Source: Anthonomus grandis grandis | Taxonomy: Eukaryota; Arthropoda; Insecta; Coleoptera; Curculionidae | Reading direction: 5' to 3' | Length of the DNA: 64,000 nt | NCBI RefSeq assembly: GCF_022605725.1 | Contig: NC_065552.1 | Coordinates: 21,966,785-22,030,784 of the forward strand | Shown here: piece by piece, positions 45,850 through 58,036 of the stretch | Layout: every line of letters starts with the position of its first letter | How positions within the stretch are numbered: the stretch's first letter is position 1 | Program-made: the position numbers and the translations under genes | Notes under the pieces: model-generated | What the model was told of the DNA's origin: nothing | What the model saw: only the letters and a program-made list of their open reading frames with translations | Databases searched by the model: none

Positions 45850-46500
45850 ATTCGGTTCTTACATTACTAAGCTGATATGCATTTATTTGATTACATGCCG
45901 TGTAAATTTCCATCTTTAATTCTTCTGAATTTTGATAACATTTTAAATATTGACTGCGATGAAAGGTCCGGAGACCTGGCTGACTAATTAATAGTGTAAT
46001 TCATGCGTCCATTAAATACGTTTTAAAAGTATTCCCTAACTCACTGTGAATTATGCGCAAGACAGCCATTCATTTGAGACCAAATCTCATTTTAAGGTGC
46101 AACGTCTTTCAATGCTGTTTCAATTTGATTTTGTAAAAGTTCCAAAAATGCCTCTCGTCCTCAAATATTTTTCCAAAAGAAACGTCGATGATCAAAAATA
46201 CCCGCCCAAACATTTACCTTTTAAGGGTACTGAGTCCTTGTAAGACATTTCGCAAGTAAGTTAAGTAACATTTCGCTTATTATTTGAGGTAAATGGGGTT
46301 ATTGGCTATGTCCATAGCTTCAAAACAGAACTCTGCTCTCGGATTTCATCGCCTTCCCTTAGCTCCTGAAGTTGTTGATATTTAAAGAAATGGTATTGGT
46401 ATTTTGTTAGTGTGCGCAATACTGTACTATCATCTTTTCCTACAACTTCTCCAAAACTTCTGCTGCTAATTCCTTCATTTTATTCAACATAACGTGAGGA
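45850..46500 (-). pseudogene. Third mariner-like transposase relic
   Basis: Minus strand: STVLRTLTKYQYHFFKYQQL and QELREGDEIRERVLF (the segment before the catalytic domain), then a deletion over the first Asp, VNVWAGIF-like residues in another frame, AFLELLQNQIETALKDV, MNGCLAHNS (Asp of the second catalytic site changed to Asn), SARSPDLS (third site) and EELKMEIYTACNQINAYQLS. Heavily decayed, with no terminal repeats seen. It differs from both long-TIR elements. Confidence 0.6.
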
Positions 46501-46689
46501 TCAAATAACAATCCACAAAAAAAATACAATTGAATATTGGTCAAATTTGGCTCTGAAATATTTGACATTCAAACCAGAGAGCTGTGGAGTGAAGGTATTT
46601 TATATAACACAAAGATGCCTCCAAATAAATGAAGATATCTATTTATAGTGGTAGTTCCTAGATTTTAAAAGAACTTTCGATAGGATAAA

Positions 46690-48330
46690 ATAGAATAGAA
46701 TGGATTTTTATTGGTGATCGATGAAATGGTACACACATGAAAAATCAGTAAATACATAGATAGATAGATAAAGGAATAAGTAGATACACAATTTAAGTTA
46801 GCACAAAAATAAAATTACACCATGTCTGAGAAATTATTGTTGAAGAACTCATCTGGTGAATAAAAACGTTTTTTAATTAAATACTTTTTAATACTAGATT
46901 TAAATTCATTTATATTTAACAATTTTATGGAAGGCGGCAGCAAGTAAAAAAATATTGGAGCATAAAAACTTATGGCGGTTTTAATTTTATCAATTCGGTG
47001 CATAAGTTATCGGTGCATGGATATCTCTGTGAGTATCATATGGAGGTTAATTTCTACATAGCATAGGCAATGAAATATGTAAAGACAGGGGACCGTTAAG
47101 TTATTTAGGTTAATAAAAAATTGTCGACAGCCGGCTCTATAATGAATTTGCGATTGTTCTTATGTCCTTTTTTTAAAGACTAAAAATTCTTTTAATATTT
47201 AGTGAGTAGCCTCAAGCTAGAAGAACATATACATGCCTCGATTCAATGCATGCAGTTGTAAGTACATATTTAGAAACAACGTCAGCCAAAGTGCTCAGTG
47301 CATTCACATGAGAAGCCATTTTTTCACACAGTTCATCAGTATGTTTCGTGTAAGAGTCAATTGATTAGCAATGAACCATTCTGCAACCTTTAACTGTATC
47401 TCCCTTATGATTGCTTCCAAATCACTCAGTTTCTAATTTTTTCTGGTGGCACTTGTATCGTCTGCAAAAAGAACCAGACCAGCACTGGGGTCACAGATTC
47501 CAAGATCATTAATGTAGATCAGGAAAAGCAGTGGTTCCAGCACTGATAGTTGAGGCACACCATAAAAAATATTCGAGTGTTGATAATTTACTGTTAATAT
47601 CTACTATTTGCTTTGTATTAGTTAGACACGATTTAATGAGATTTCTGCTGTTCCCATCAAATTTATAATGTGTAATGTAATTTGAACTTTTCCACAATCA
47701 ATCTGAAGAAGATACAGTCAAAGGCCTTGCTCAGATCGCAAAATAAGGCACCCATGTATTCCCGATTTTTTAAGACTGAATTTATAATTTCGATAAGCTT
47801 ATTAATTGTCACTGTGGTTGACATTGAGAAGCCAAACTGACTAGGATTAAATAAACTATTTGATTCGAAGTAGCTATTTATTCTTGTCTTTAATGCTATT
47901 TCAAAAACTTTAGATACAATGGGAACGATTGATATGTGTCTGTAATTGTCAATAACCTCTGTGGGTCCCTTTCTGTCTATAGGCACTACTCTAGATATCT
48001 TTAGTACTGATGGAAAAATTGAGTCTCTAATACATAAATTCGTAATTTGGTAAGTGGATATACTATGATTAGTTAGGCTTCTTAGAATTTTCGTGTTTAA
48101 ACCAAAATAGTCCCGGCTAGTTTTATTTTTAATATGCTTAATTAAATCTCTGACTTCAATGAAAGATACTTTATGAAATTGAAAATGTAACCTTTTTAGT
48201 ACAGGCAAATGTGCGTATACATATGAACAGATATATTGATCAGATGTAGCAGGCAAATTTTTAACAAGGTTGCGTGGAATATCAAATCTATCAAAACCTA
48301 TAAATCGAAATAAAAAAGAAAATGCTTTTA
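46690..48330 (-). mobile_element. LINE-4, 5'-truncated
   Basis: RT-containing LINE remnant on the minus strand. It starts inside the linker before RT near 48,330 and ends near 46,690 in a GATAG/GAATA-rich stretch. ORF1 and endonuclease are absent. Confidence 0.75.
46815..48256 (-). pseudogene. LINE-4 reverse transcriptase
   Basis: A long open part (48,256-47,663) reads LIKHIKNKTSRDYFGLNTKI, ISRVVPIDRKGPTEVIDNYR, HISIVPIVSKVFE, NPSQFGFSMSTTVT and LFCDLSKAFDCI (first catalytic Asp). After a frame change come GVPQLSVLEPLLFLIYINDL (Gly of PQG changed to Leu) and VLFADDTSATRK (catalytic ADD). The C-terminal end (47,003-46,815) is FYLLPPSIKLLNINEFKSSI and KRFYSPDEFF. The thumb region between is shortened. 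Confidence 0.85.
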
Positions 48331-48339
48331 AATAACATA

Positions 48340-48780
48340 CGATAGAACCATCTTTATCAAATAAAACATAAGTTAATTATATCATGACAATGAGTATCTT
48401 TACAAATAACTGATAAAATTTTCTCTTATCAATAAGATGGATAATCTTGAGAATGTACACACGCTTCAAAGATTAATATATGCAAAGTCTACGACCTAAA
48501 GCTAAATCTATAAATATGAACTCTTATTATTATCACAAAAAAAAGATAATATTCAAGGTAACGTATTGACAGACAGGGCCGGTTGAGTTCTATCAGTAGC
48601 GTTTGCAACTATGCATTCTCTAAAGTGTAGTACTATTAGATAGAAAAGGTATCCTCGTTCCTTTATTGTCCATCAGTGTACATAAAAATATCTGCCTTTT
48701 CCAGCAATATTTTGCTATAGTGTTCATAAAGATATGAGAGAGCACTCCCAGTGTGTAGTAACATCTTGTATATATGAAGG
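48340..48780. other. Spacer, nothing recognised
   Basis: AT-rich. No motif or repeat seen. Confidence 0.4.
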
Positions 48781-48789
48781 TTTAGACAA

Positions 48790-49010
48790 CTTACTAAACT
48801 AGTAATGTGCTTTTTCATTGATTTAGCTGAGGCGTTTAATATCTTTGACCGCCATGAAATGTTAAAATTAAAAGGGAGCTTATGTAGTTTTGAACATTCC
48901 TGGGGCCCTTGTTTTTATAACAATTAAGCGAGAAAAGTATTTTTAATGAAAGAAAGACAGTGCTCGGATTTGCTGATGATAAGAAGATTATTTATATACA
49001 GGATAATTCC
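48790..49010 (+). pseudogene. LINE reverse-transcriptase fragment
   Basis: CFFIDLAEAFNIFDRHEMLK (first catalytic Asp region, xIDLAKAFDTV-type), then a deletion, then VLGFADDKKIIYIQD (catalytic ADD). The spacing between the motifs is far too short, so the palm is mostly lost. Confidence 0.6.
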
Positions 49011-50587
49011 TAATTTGAAACTTCATTATTTATTTATTAACTCCTTAAATAGAGTTAAAATAAGCAGCTTTTAAAAACTTTTTTAAAAAACTAAAAAATA
49101 AGCAAAATACAGACTAAGAAAAAGTAATTCTGAGCTTGTCTATTAAGACGTACGTAGTCTGTTTATGTTCAGCTTTTTGCTAGATTTTTGTCTTATCGAT
49201 CAATCTTTACCCCAATCAATTAGTGCAGTAGTCACTTAGCACTCGAGTTGCTGCAGAGCAAGGCGAAGCAACATTTCTATGTTTGAAAATGTTGATGTAA
49301 CACTCAAATTAAAACAGCTGTAATCTTCTCCTAAAGAAGCTCACATCGTTGGTGAAACACGTGCTAATAATAAAATAAACAGTTTCTGTTAGTGGTAAAA
49401 CTATTTTAATTTAGCACTAACTTGAAGTCGGAGCAATCCAAAATAAAAGTTTGGACAACATTCACGTCCAATATGCTTAAGCTACAGCCTAAAGACTTTC
49501 CTGCAGAGTAAAATTTTTTCAATGGTTTGTACAATAGCATAAAGATGATCCACATAATTATTTTGGCAGAAATTTGAGCTGTGGCAAGGTAATATTTACA
49601 CGAGACGGAATTAACGAATTTCGCAATACGTATGTTTGGTTTGGAGAGAAATCCCGATGCAATTCGGAGAAACAATTTTCAACACCTGTTTTCTGTTAAT
49701 GGGTTCATTTGATCGGCGAAATTTCAACATAATTGGCTTGTTAGAAGTAGATAGTTCTGTTAGAAGATGTAATATTAAATATCAGGCAATCTATGTGGTT
49801 TCTGCATGTTGGAATATCAGCCCATTTTAATCGGGAAATGCTTGAGTTTTTAGATATTTTTTTCCGAAATAGGTGGATCGATGACATCCGTGTCCGTGTG
49901 ACATGTTTGAATTTTTTTTTAAATTTTTTGAAAAGTTGTTTATCTTAACGAGTTTTAGTTTTAATTTATAAATAATCAAGCTTATTTTTTTAAACTACCA
50001 GTAGATTGGAAAAGAGAGTGTTCTTTAGTGCCTCTAGTTCAAGTCTACCCAGCTATAGATAAATGAGATAATTGAAAAGAAAGCAAATTTAACCCTCTCA
50101 ACAAAACATTTTGTATTCTCAGTTTAAATAAAACAAAAATTATATTAATTTTAAAAATTAAAAAAACTAGATAGCTGGAGTTTAAGACCCACAAAGAATC
50201 TTAGATTGGGTTCTTATCTAGGCTACATTTAAGTATTGTTTCGTGTATATAAATGTTTTTTTTATCTGTATGTTCTTTTTCCTTCTTTTTAAGAATGTAT
50301 TTCTATATATAAGTGTGGTGTTACATGAAAGTGATGTTTTATTTTACAAATAAAGTTTGAATTTTGCTTATATCTGTAAATAGTATGTTATGCTAAAGAT
50401 ACTTGTTTATTGTTGTTATTAACTATTTTACAGTTTTCTAAGATATTATTAGGTGATGTAAAAGATATACTTATATATTCAATAACTTCATTCTTCCTAT
50501 ACCAGCATAATATTAATAAGAATTATTTCGTAGAGAAATCTATTAACTGTGTTTATTTGCAGTACGACTTAATAATTAATTTAATCA
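49011..50587. other. 1.6 kb without a recognisable gene
   Basis: AT-rich. The sequence near 49,320-49,400 (ending GAAACACGTGCTAATAATAA) faintly recalls the 3' tails of Penelope or CR1 elements, but the signal is too short to call. Confidence 0.4.
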
Positions 50588-50594
50588 ATAGAAC

Positions 50595-51916
50595 CACAGA
50601 ATAAACGATCTCACAGAAGCGAAGGCTAGCCCTTTTTACCGAACCGGTTTATCGTTTAGGCTCCTCCCATTTACCTTCATTCTAACGGGTACAACTGTCG
50701 TCGCCCACGTGGTGTATCGGGTCATAATTAGTGTATTAGTACGAGCGTTAGTGTGTATATTTGCGATATTTTTTAATTTGCCGTTTTTTATTTTTATTGA
50801 AGTAGGTATAGAAAAGTTACATTATTATGTATTATTCATTATTATTATGGTTATTTAAAAGCTTTGAAAAGTTCAGAATGTTCCCTATTAATTTGTCGTG
50901 CCATGCAAATAAATACAGAATAAACATTATTTAATTTAATAAACATATATGTATATGCCTAAACCATATGTATCTATGTATGCGTACATACGTGCAGGTA
51001 CATAACATTGTACATAGATAAAAATATTAAGGTTGATTTAGGTATACAGTATTTTTATGTGATAAAGAATAATGACTTTAATTTTCAATTATCTGTCTTA
51101 TTATGGACTGGTTTACCCATGCAAGTGCATAATATAGTAGTAGTAAAACCCTTAAGAATCTTATATTTTGTTCCAGACTATCATAATGGACGGCGACTAT
51201 ATAACGTATAATACCTTTATAAAATATGGACGTATGAGTGGTACCTACATATGTATATAATAATACATACATATATCTTTTTATATATAAATATATAAAA
51301 GCCGATGATACCTACTCTTAAATGTGTTGTGTTTAAAACATACGAGAAAACATACCTGCGTATAAACCTTCCAGCTAAAATTTAATTTAAAAATACCTAC
51401 CTATGTACATGTGTATATGTATATTGTTAACATATTAACATCACACAAATAGCAGACTTTTTCTCAGCTAGTGCCTTACTAAAGGCAAATATTATTTACC
51501 ATTATCATAAAACAACTTTCCACAAAAAAACACAAAAATTCCATTCCAAAACAAATTAAAAGTATACTAACCTACACCTCTATCGTGTATCAAAACTGTC
51601 AAATAACAATTTTTATAAAAATAATAATTATTATAATTATTCTAAAAAGCAAGGACCAATATAAGCCTTAACAAAAAAAAATCCTATTTGAAATGTAACT
51701 AAATTTTGTAGTTTGCTCCCGTATTATATGAATATAACCATTTCGATTTTAAAAATAAAAGCACTTCGTTCGGTGTATGCGTTTACTACAACTTTACGAG
51801 ATATTTCAGTGTATTTGCGCTGGGTGCATCTGTCAGTTGGGCTTATAAAAAACTGGTTCACGGATATCAAAGGAGCCGACGCAAGCCTTCGTTTCTGTGA
51901 GATCGTTTATTCTGTG
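50595..51916. mobile_element. Non-autonomous DNA transposon with 36-bp TIRs and 7-8 bp target duplication
   Basis: The ends start CACAGAATAAACGATCTCAC on both sides and match over 34 of 36 positions, continuing with weaker similarity (ACCGAACCGGTTT against CCGTGAACCAGTTT). ATAGAAC flanks both ends (50,588-50,594 and 51,917-51,923); it extends to 8 bp (ATAGAACC) if the first base of the TIR is shifted. A 7-8 bp target size is used by hAT and P-like elements. Inside the TIR the motif CACAGAA occurs twice. No coding region is evident in its 1,322 bp. Confidence 0.82.
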
Positions 51917-52175
51917 ATAGAACCTTATTAATAAACATTCTAAAACTAATATTTTAACTCCTTCAGACCTAATTTTTTTTCACTAACAAAAAAATATTTT
52001 TTTGGTTGTTTTAAAGTTAGAAGGGTACAAAAATGTAAAAACTGATAAAAAACTCAAATTTTTATTTTTTGTTTTAAAAATATTTAGTGGACATTAGAGT
52101 GTACATGTGGTCCAAAACACCAAGTAAAAACTAAAAAACTTAAAAAAATACTTATATGCATACAAATAAAATGGT

Positions 52176-53863
52176 TTATTTTCTAGGATTAATAAAAAAT
52201 TTTGTAAAACAGGTTTTTCCTTTCATAAGGCATAAATGCACTTTAAAATTTTCACAAAATGCATGTGTTTTTCCTTTGCAACCAACCAATTTGCATCTAG
52301 TTGCTTCTTTAGATTCATCAAACACTGGAAGATGGTCATCGTTGTCAAATTGAATTTCTGTTAGAGATCGTTTTTCACCTCGTGCATGTGGTACGGGCGA
52401 TAGAATGGGGGAAAATTACGAAGACGGTCTCCCTCTTTTACTAACACTAATTGGTATGCAATAATAAATCAAACTTTTAGCAACATGCGTTCTAAAAGTT
52501 AAAGGATCATATATATCTTTTTTGGGAATTTTAGCCAGTTCACAACCCTTCTTATATTTAAGCCAACTTTCTGCTAATGCAAGGACCTTATGAAAATCTA
52601 TAAAGACTTATTAAAAGATCTACACTACCCATACGATGATTGTACTGTTTTACAATTTCTGATCTTTTTACTTTAATATACTTGGACGTCTGTTTAGCCC
52701 ATCTTTTAAGAATGTCTTCCTCACCCTTTCCTACAAAGTTGGAGGCTAAAAATACAGACTTATTGTCCAGCCATTTGACTAGAACTAAGCCATCATCTCC
52801 TCAGAATTTCCCCGTCCTCTTTTCTTTATCTGATGAAAGAGGTGGTTTGAAAAACCTATTTATGTGAATAGTTCCAGGTGCGAATTTTTTTTCCTTTAAT
52901 GCTTTTAGGAATAGGTTCAAAGAGAAATAATTGTCATAAATGTCTTTTGGTCTTCTTCATTTATATCTGAGTTCTTACCTTGATAAAAAACAAAGTCAAA
53001 GCAGTATATAAAAGCTTTCCTTTTAGATACTGCTTGAATCCGAATTTCTCCAGTAAATTGAATAATTATTTGCTCATCAATACAGAGCTCTTTTTCCAGT
53101 TTTAATTCTAAACACCTTTTTCTTACTGCTTCAATTATAGGGCGCATCTTGAAGAGTTTATCAGTGCAGTCGATAGGTTTATCCAAGTTATTTACAAGGT
53201 GCAAATTGGATCTCAACTGGAAAAATCGGATCTTTACTCATATTCTCCAAAAAAACTCCAATTCATAAAACTCTCTCCCATTGGGTGCGAACTTTGTGAA
53301 TTCATGTTAATTTCAAATAATTATATGAACACCAAACAGAGTTTGAATTTCCGATGCCCTAGCATTTGTAAAAGTGCATTTTTTTGCGCAGCATAAATAT
53401 TTGTGTAAGTCCAATTTAGAAAAGTAGCGTTCAAAGTATTCAATAGGCACAAATGGCATTCAAAGTGATTCTGGTTCTACCAGATCTTCCACTATAAGAT
53501 TTATATTCAAGTAAGTTGTTTGCTTCCAAACAACTGACTTTTTTTATTCTTTCGAACCAGAGCTAATGTTCATGTTAAGAGTATGTTCTCATCTTCACTA
53601 CTTTCATTGTCATCGCTCTGTTGTATTGCTTCATTCTCCAAGGTTTCTGCTTGTCTGACCACATTCCCGCCTGGGCGTAAATAGGTTTGGGAAAAACAAG
53701 GAGCTTCTACCATTTCGTCACCCTTGTCCTCTGGCCAAGTTTCATCCCCAGATTCAACATAGGTATCTTCCAAATCGGAGAGATCACTATTTTCAATGAT
53801 GTCTATAAGTTCTTGGACGAGGCTGGGGTCATTCAGGTTGTGTCGTGTCTCTTTTTTATCCAC
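52176..53863 (-). pseudogene. piggyBac-like transposase, nearly complete relic
   Basis: Starts MDKKETRHNLNDPSLVQELI at 53,863 with an acidic N-terminus (SGDETWPEDKGDE). After a degraded stretch come MRSNLHLVNNLDKPIDCTDK and ELCIDEQIIIQFTG (first catalytic Asp), then in another frame IYDNYFSLNLFLKALKEKKF (second Asp), VLVKWLDNKSVFLASNFVG, IVKQYNHRMGSVDLLISLYR (third Asp) and the Cys/His-rich end (CKLVGCKGKTHAFC, VHLCLMKGKTCFTKF). All three catalytic Asp positions are readable, but several frameshifts and stops interrupt it. Promoter elements would lie in 53,870-54,500, where I see none clearly. Confidence 0.85.
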
Positions 53864-54539
53864 TTTTTTGCCCTTTCTGTAAAAACACTTATTAAAAAAA
53901 AAGGTATTTATAGGTTTTTAAGTATAAAAACAACTAGTACCAAATATACATATGAGTGTACGTACGTATACAGCAACCGATACCATTTCTACATATGAAT
54001 GTACAAGCTAGTTTTAGACCACGTAAATACAAAAAAAGTCAATATATCAAGTTTTAAGAAAAAATTAGAAAATTACATTTTTAGTACATTTCTAAAAAGA
54101 ATAAAGCTACCTGACTCAAAGTAAAACATTAAAAAACACACCAAAAATACCAAATATTGATCGCTGCCCGCGTGCTGCGACTTAGGAAACCTTCGATCAC
54201 AGAACATAAATATATAGAGAAGTGGTGGTTGCATACAAACTAATAGCAATTCTTCTGACAAATCAGCTAGCATCCTCTCGCTTGGCAACGGAAACTGTTG
54301 TAACTAATTTGACAGTTTGACGTGCCTAATTGGACCAATCAAAATGGTGAAAGGCGTGGCCAAATTAAGGCGGGAAATCAAATTTCATTTAATCTGACAA
54401 TCTTATCATTTAATCGTAATAGCTAAAGCAAACGCCTACTCAAAAAGGTTACTCATAGAGAAAAGGACCCTTTTGATTAGGTGTTAACATCAGATATTGA
54501 TCTTGATTGAACAAAAATAAAACTTTTCAGCTTTATTTT

Positions 54540-54820
54540 ACATATCTAAATGAGTTGAATACTTAATAAGGACTCAAAGAATAAAAAGATTGCATCTGAT
54601 GTTCCCTTGGCACTTTGAAACCCAAATTGCTCTAATATTATAATTTGCTTTTCAGCTAAATATGACATAAGTCGCTTTTTAACCAATTTCTCGATGATTT
54701 TTGAGAGGGTGGAAAGCAATGCTATTGGTCTGTAAGAAAAGGGTGATTCTGAAGTTCCCCCCTTAAACAAAGGCATGATTCTGGCTACTTTAAGACAATT
54801 GGGAAAATTGGCCATTATTG
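54540..54820 (-). pseudogene. LINE RT fragment inserted in the piggyBac element
   Basis: An open minus-strand frame: FPNCLKVARIMPLFKGGTSE, SPFSYRPIALLSTLSKIIEK, VKKRLMSYLAEKQI and LEQFGFQSAKGTSDAIF. This is the RT finger region (PxxYRPIxLLxxxSKxxE, QxGFxxxxGT). It stops before the first catalytic Asp. Both borders are abrupt, so it is a truncated insertion. Confidence 0.8.
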
Positions 54821-55415
54821 AAGGAATGATTAATTGCTAGAATACTTAATTTACTGCAATAATCTACAACAGTTTACTAATAATAGTGTACGACATATCA
54901 CCAATTGGACAAATGGAAATAAAACAATGTTTTTCTTTATTATATTTATTATTTAATTTTCCTGAAAAAACTACTTAAAATGATATACATAATATACAAT
55001 AATTTATTATAACAAACATAATATAAATTAGAATTAATCTAATAATGTTTAAAAGTATTTTATTAGCGCTGAACTACCCTAATTTTAAACATATTAGAAA
55101 AGGTTGTTAAATTTTTTGTGCTATTTTCTCATCATACATCTAAAGGCATTCTTATTAGGTTAATAATATCCTCATTTTATTAACACATATATAATCAATA
55201 GAGGATGAATTATCCTTATTTAATATGCACTTGTATCTGTTTCCTAAAGAAAAATTAAACAGGTTTTAAAATTATTTAAATTACAATTTAAATATTAATT
55301 TTTAAAATTAATTAAAAATTCTATAGCAGAGTATTATCGAAAGAAACAATATATCCATCTACAAAATAAACTCTTTATACTAAAAAGTTTATCATTTTCA
55401 AAGAGTTAAAAATGA

Positions 55416-55609
55416 AAACATCTGTCCTTGAATTAAGTTTTTATTAAATTATAGTTCCAAGATATGTTGTTAGTATTATAAGAGACCAACAAATATATAC
55501 TATGTATAATATATATCATTTTCAAACATATTTGTGGGTCTCTTTTAATACTTACAACATATCTCGGAACCATAATATTAATAAAAACTTATTTCAAGGA
55601 CAGATGTTT
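55416..55609. repeat. Foldback hairpin repeat, 194 bp
   Basis: The outer ends are AAACATCTGTCCTTGAA and its complement TTCAAGGACAGATGTTT. The arms are about 80 bases each (through AGATATGTTGTTAGTATTA and ATAATACTTACAACATATCT-like complements) around a 30-base AT-rich loop. It resembles a palindromic MITE within the right half of the piggyBac element. Confidence 0.85.
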
Positions 55610-56719
55610 ACATAAAATTAAAAAAAACTCCTAAAAAAGCACTAAAAAGTTGTAAGAAAAACATTAATTCTGATCCATTCGAGTACTCAGATTTCTTATC
55701 TCTATACCTGTGTCTCGTCTCAGTTAGCACAGTAAGTGGTATAATACTAGCATGAAATAAAATAGAAAAATAGGCAGTGCAAACATTATATGATTCAAAA
55801 AAAGACAAAATAAATGTTTAAAGAAATATGTATTGTAGTGTAAAGCCAGCAGTATCAGCATTATTAATATTTGTGGAGAGAACTGATCAGAAGAAATTCT
55901 ATAGCTCAAAGTCTTAATAAAATTTACATTGCATATCGCTCTCCGTGTTTTTCTTGTAATGGGAACTGAAGGAAATTAAAAAAATCTTTTATTACTATGT
56001 TTCTCAGAACCATTTAAAATATACATACTCTTACATCAAGGAAATATTCAGGAAAATTTTAAATCAATTGTTGAATAGAAAATGAGAGGCCAGACATTTT
56101 GTAATATATATTGATAATAATCAAGTTAAGAATTAAATACTTGAAAAGTGAAACTTCTTCTTTGAAATCAACTGAATTTGATTTTATTAACAACTAAAGA
56201 TTGACAATACAAAACCATAATAGTAATAAATAAAATTAGATTTTCTTACCAGAAACCTGGAATTGCTTGCTGCAAATCAATTAAAACATTACTCCCAATA
56301 TTAAAAGAGAACTTTACAGAAAAAAAGTCATGAATTTAAAATAACATCCTTAAAACAAATAGCAAACTCAGCCCACGCTTGCATTCATTAAAATGAAAAA
56401 CAAACTCAAATGGTATGACAATGACAAGTGATGTTCTATCAGTCAATATCAACAACTGTCTGTCAGCTCCCTGTCAATTTTGCTAAGCAAGATGGTCGAC
56501 ATACGATTCCCATTTTCACCATACAAGCTTCATACGTGTGGTTCGATTGAATTCTAGACGTTACTAGCTGAATACGTCACTAGATGGAGCCATGTGAATT
56601 ATTATTTTTTAAGGTGTTGTATACATGAAGATGTACAGCAGGTGTATTAGATAAGGTAAATAAAAAAATAAGGATGTCCATGTACATAACAATGTGCACC
56701 AGGTCTGAAGGGGTTAATA

Positions 56720-58036
56720 AAAAAGTAGAACAACTTAAAAATCAAAAAAAAGCATAAAATTTTAAAAAGCAACAAAGTAAAATTATAATAAATTTTTTAT
56801 TTATGTTTTACGTACATATTTATAAAAAAAAATATGATAATTATAATAGAAGTAAGGCTATATATTGTTCTAAAAAAAAACAAAAAGAAAAATTTTCAAA
56901 TAAAAAATTACTAACAAAATTGTAGAAATCTAACATCTCTACTCTATCCTACTTGTTATGGAATAAAGGTCATCATGCCCCCTATGCCCATGTATTTGAT
57001 GATAAAAACGACTAACCAACTCAATTTTTATAATACTTACCAACTGTGTCCTGTGGCTCAGATACGAATACAACTATCCTGTATCCAGTGATACTGTATG
57101 TGTTCAATTTTGGAATAGAAACTAGGTATGCACATAGTCAAACGCTATAGATACGTTTATAAAAATACCGTGAACAAAATATACTGTTTAATAAAACCGT
57201 ACTAAGCCATAAGTGTAAAATTAGCTTTTAAATAGCCATTTTGATTTTCATTTTGCATAATGTATTTTGATTCCTATTAAGCCATCTTAAATTCTATTTA
57301 AGTCATCCGTCTACATAAATATTTTAGATCTGCTTAAAAATTTTAGATTCTGGCTACCTATCTACATTGCTACTTCTAATAATACATAAAGACAGCCAAT
57401 TCTAATTTTAAAGCGTTTACAATTATTTTTTTTGGGATATAAAGCAAAACAAACGAAAGAACAAAAAAAGCAAAAAAAACTGTCAAAATATATAAAACAA
57501 AATGATATCCTTCACCTAGAAAATACAAAAAGAAAATCAAAAGATCACTGTTTTTCTGAAAAGAAAGTAATAGGTTACAAATAGAACAAATAATGCGTGA
57601 ATTCTATAGTAAAAAAACATAATCATACTAAAGAAGTCGGCCTAAGGTATGGAAAGTAGGTGTAGGTATAGAAATGTTCCTTGAGTGCGAATCACTTTTC
57701 AAAAGGAAAAGGAAATAGTTACACACCTATAACTAAATAAAGGTGGCGAAAACCATAACAGACTGATCAATAATCAAAGTAATGGAATAGAATGTAAGAT
57801 TAGCATACGTTAAAATCATAAATTAAAATATGATTGATTTTATAGTAAAAACTGTTTAGTTTTGATTCTAAATATTTTCGGCTTATTAAAGTTGTTTTTT
57901 TAATTCAGAAAATCCTACTATTAAATTAAAATTATTAATATTAATAATAAATCAAAATATTTAAAATTAAAATATCCAATATTCGTAACTTTAAAGTACA
58001 ATTAAAATTATTAACTTTAAAACGGTATTTTTTCAG
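56720..58036. other. Upstream region of the P450 gene
   Basis: No other gene seen. The bases just before the P450 start codon read TATTTTTTCAG, a good splice acceptor, so part of this region may be an intron with a 5' UTR exon further upstream. I cannot place a promoter. Confidence 0.4.

Larger units (their letters stand above)
51958..56713. mobile_element. piggyBac-like transposon with TTAA flanks
   Basis: TTAA at 51,954-51,957 and 56,714-56,717. The termini begin CTCCTTCAGACCT (left) and CCCCTTCAGACCT (right, reverse-complemented). The minus-strand transposase fills the left half. The right half carries a LINE fragment and a hairpin repeat and is otherwise noncoding, so the 4,756 bp include later insertions. 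GTACAT/ATGTAC motifs recur near both ends, as in other piggyBac-like elements. Confidence 0.85.

Noticed and set aside
49260..49400. Possible 3' tail of a Penelope or CR1 element
   Set aside because: Only a short GAAACACGTG-type phrase, with no coding sequence beside it.
54073..54288. 71-codon minus-strand frame upstream of the piggyBac transposase
   Set aside because: No similarity to piggyBac N-termini. The start at 53,863 with its acidic region fits better.
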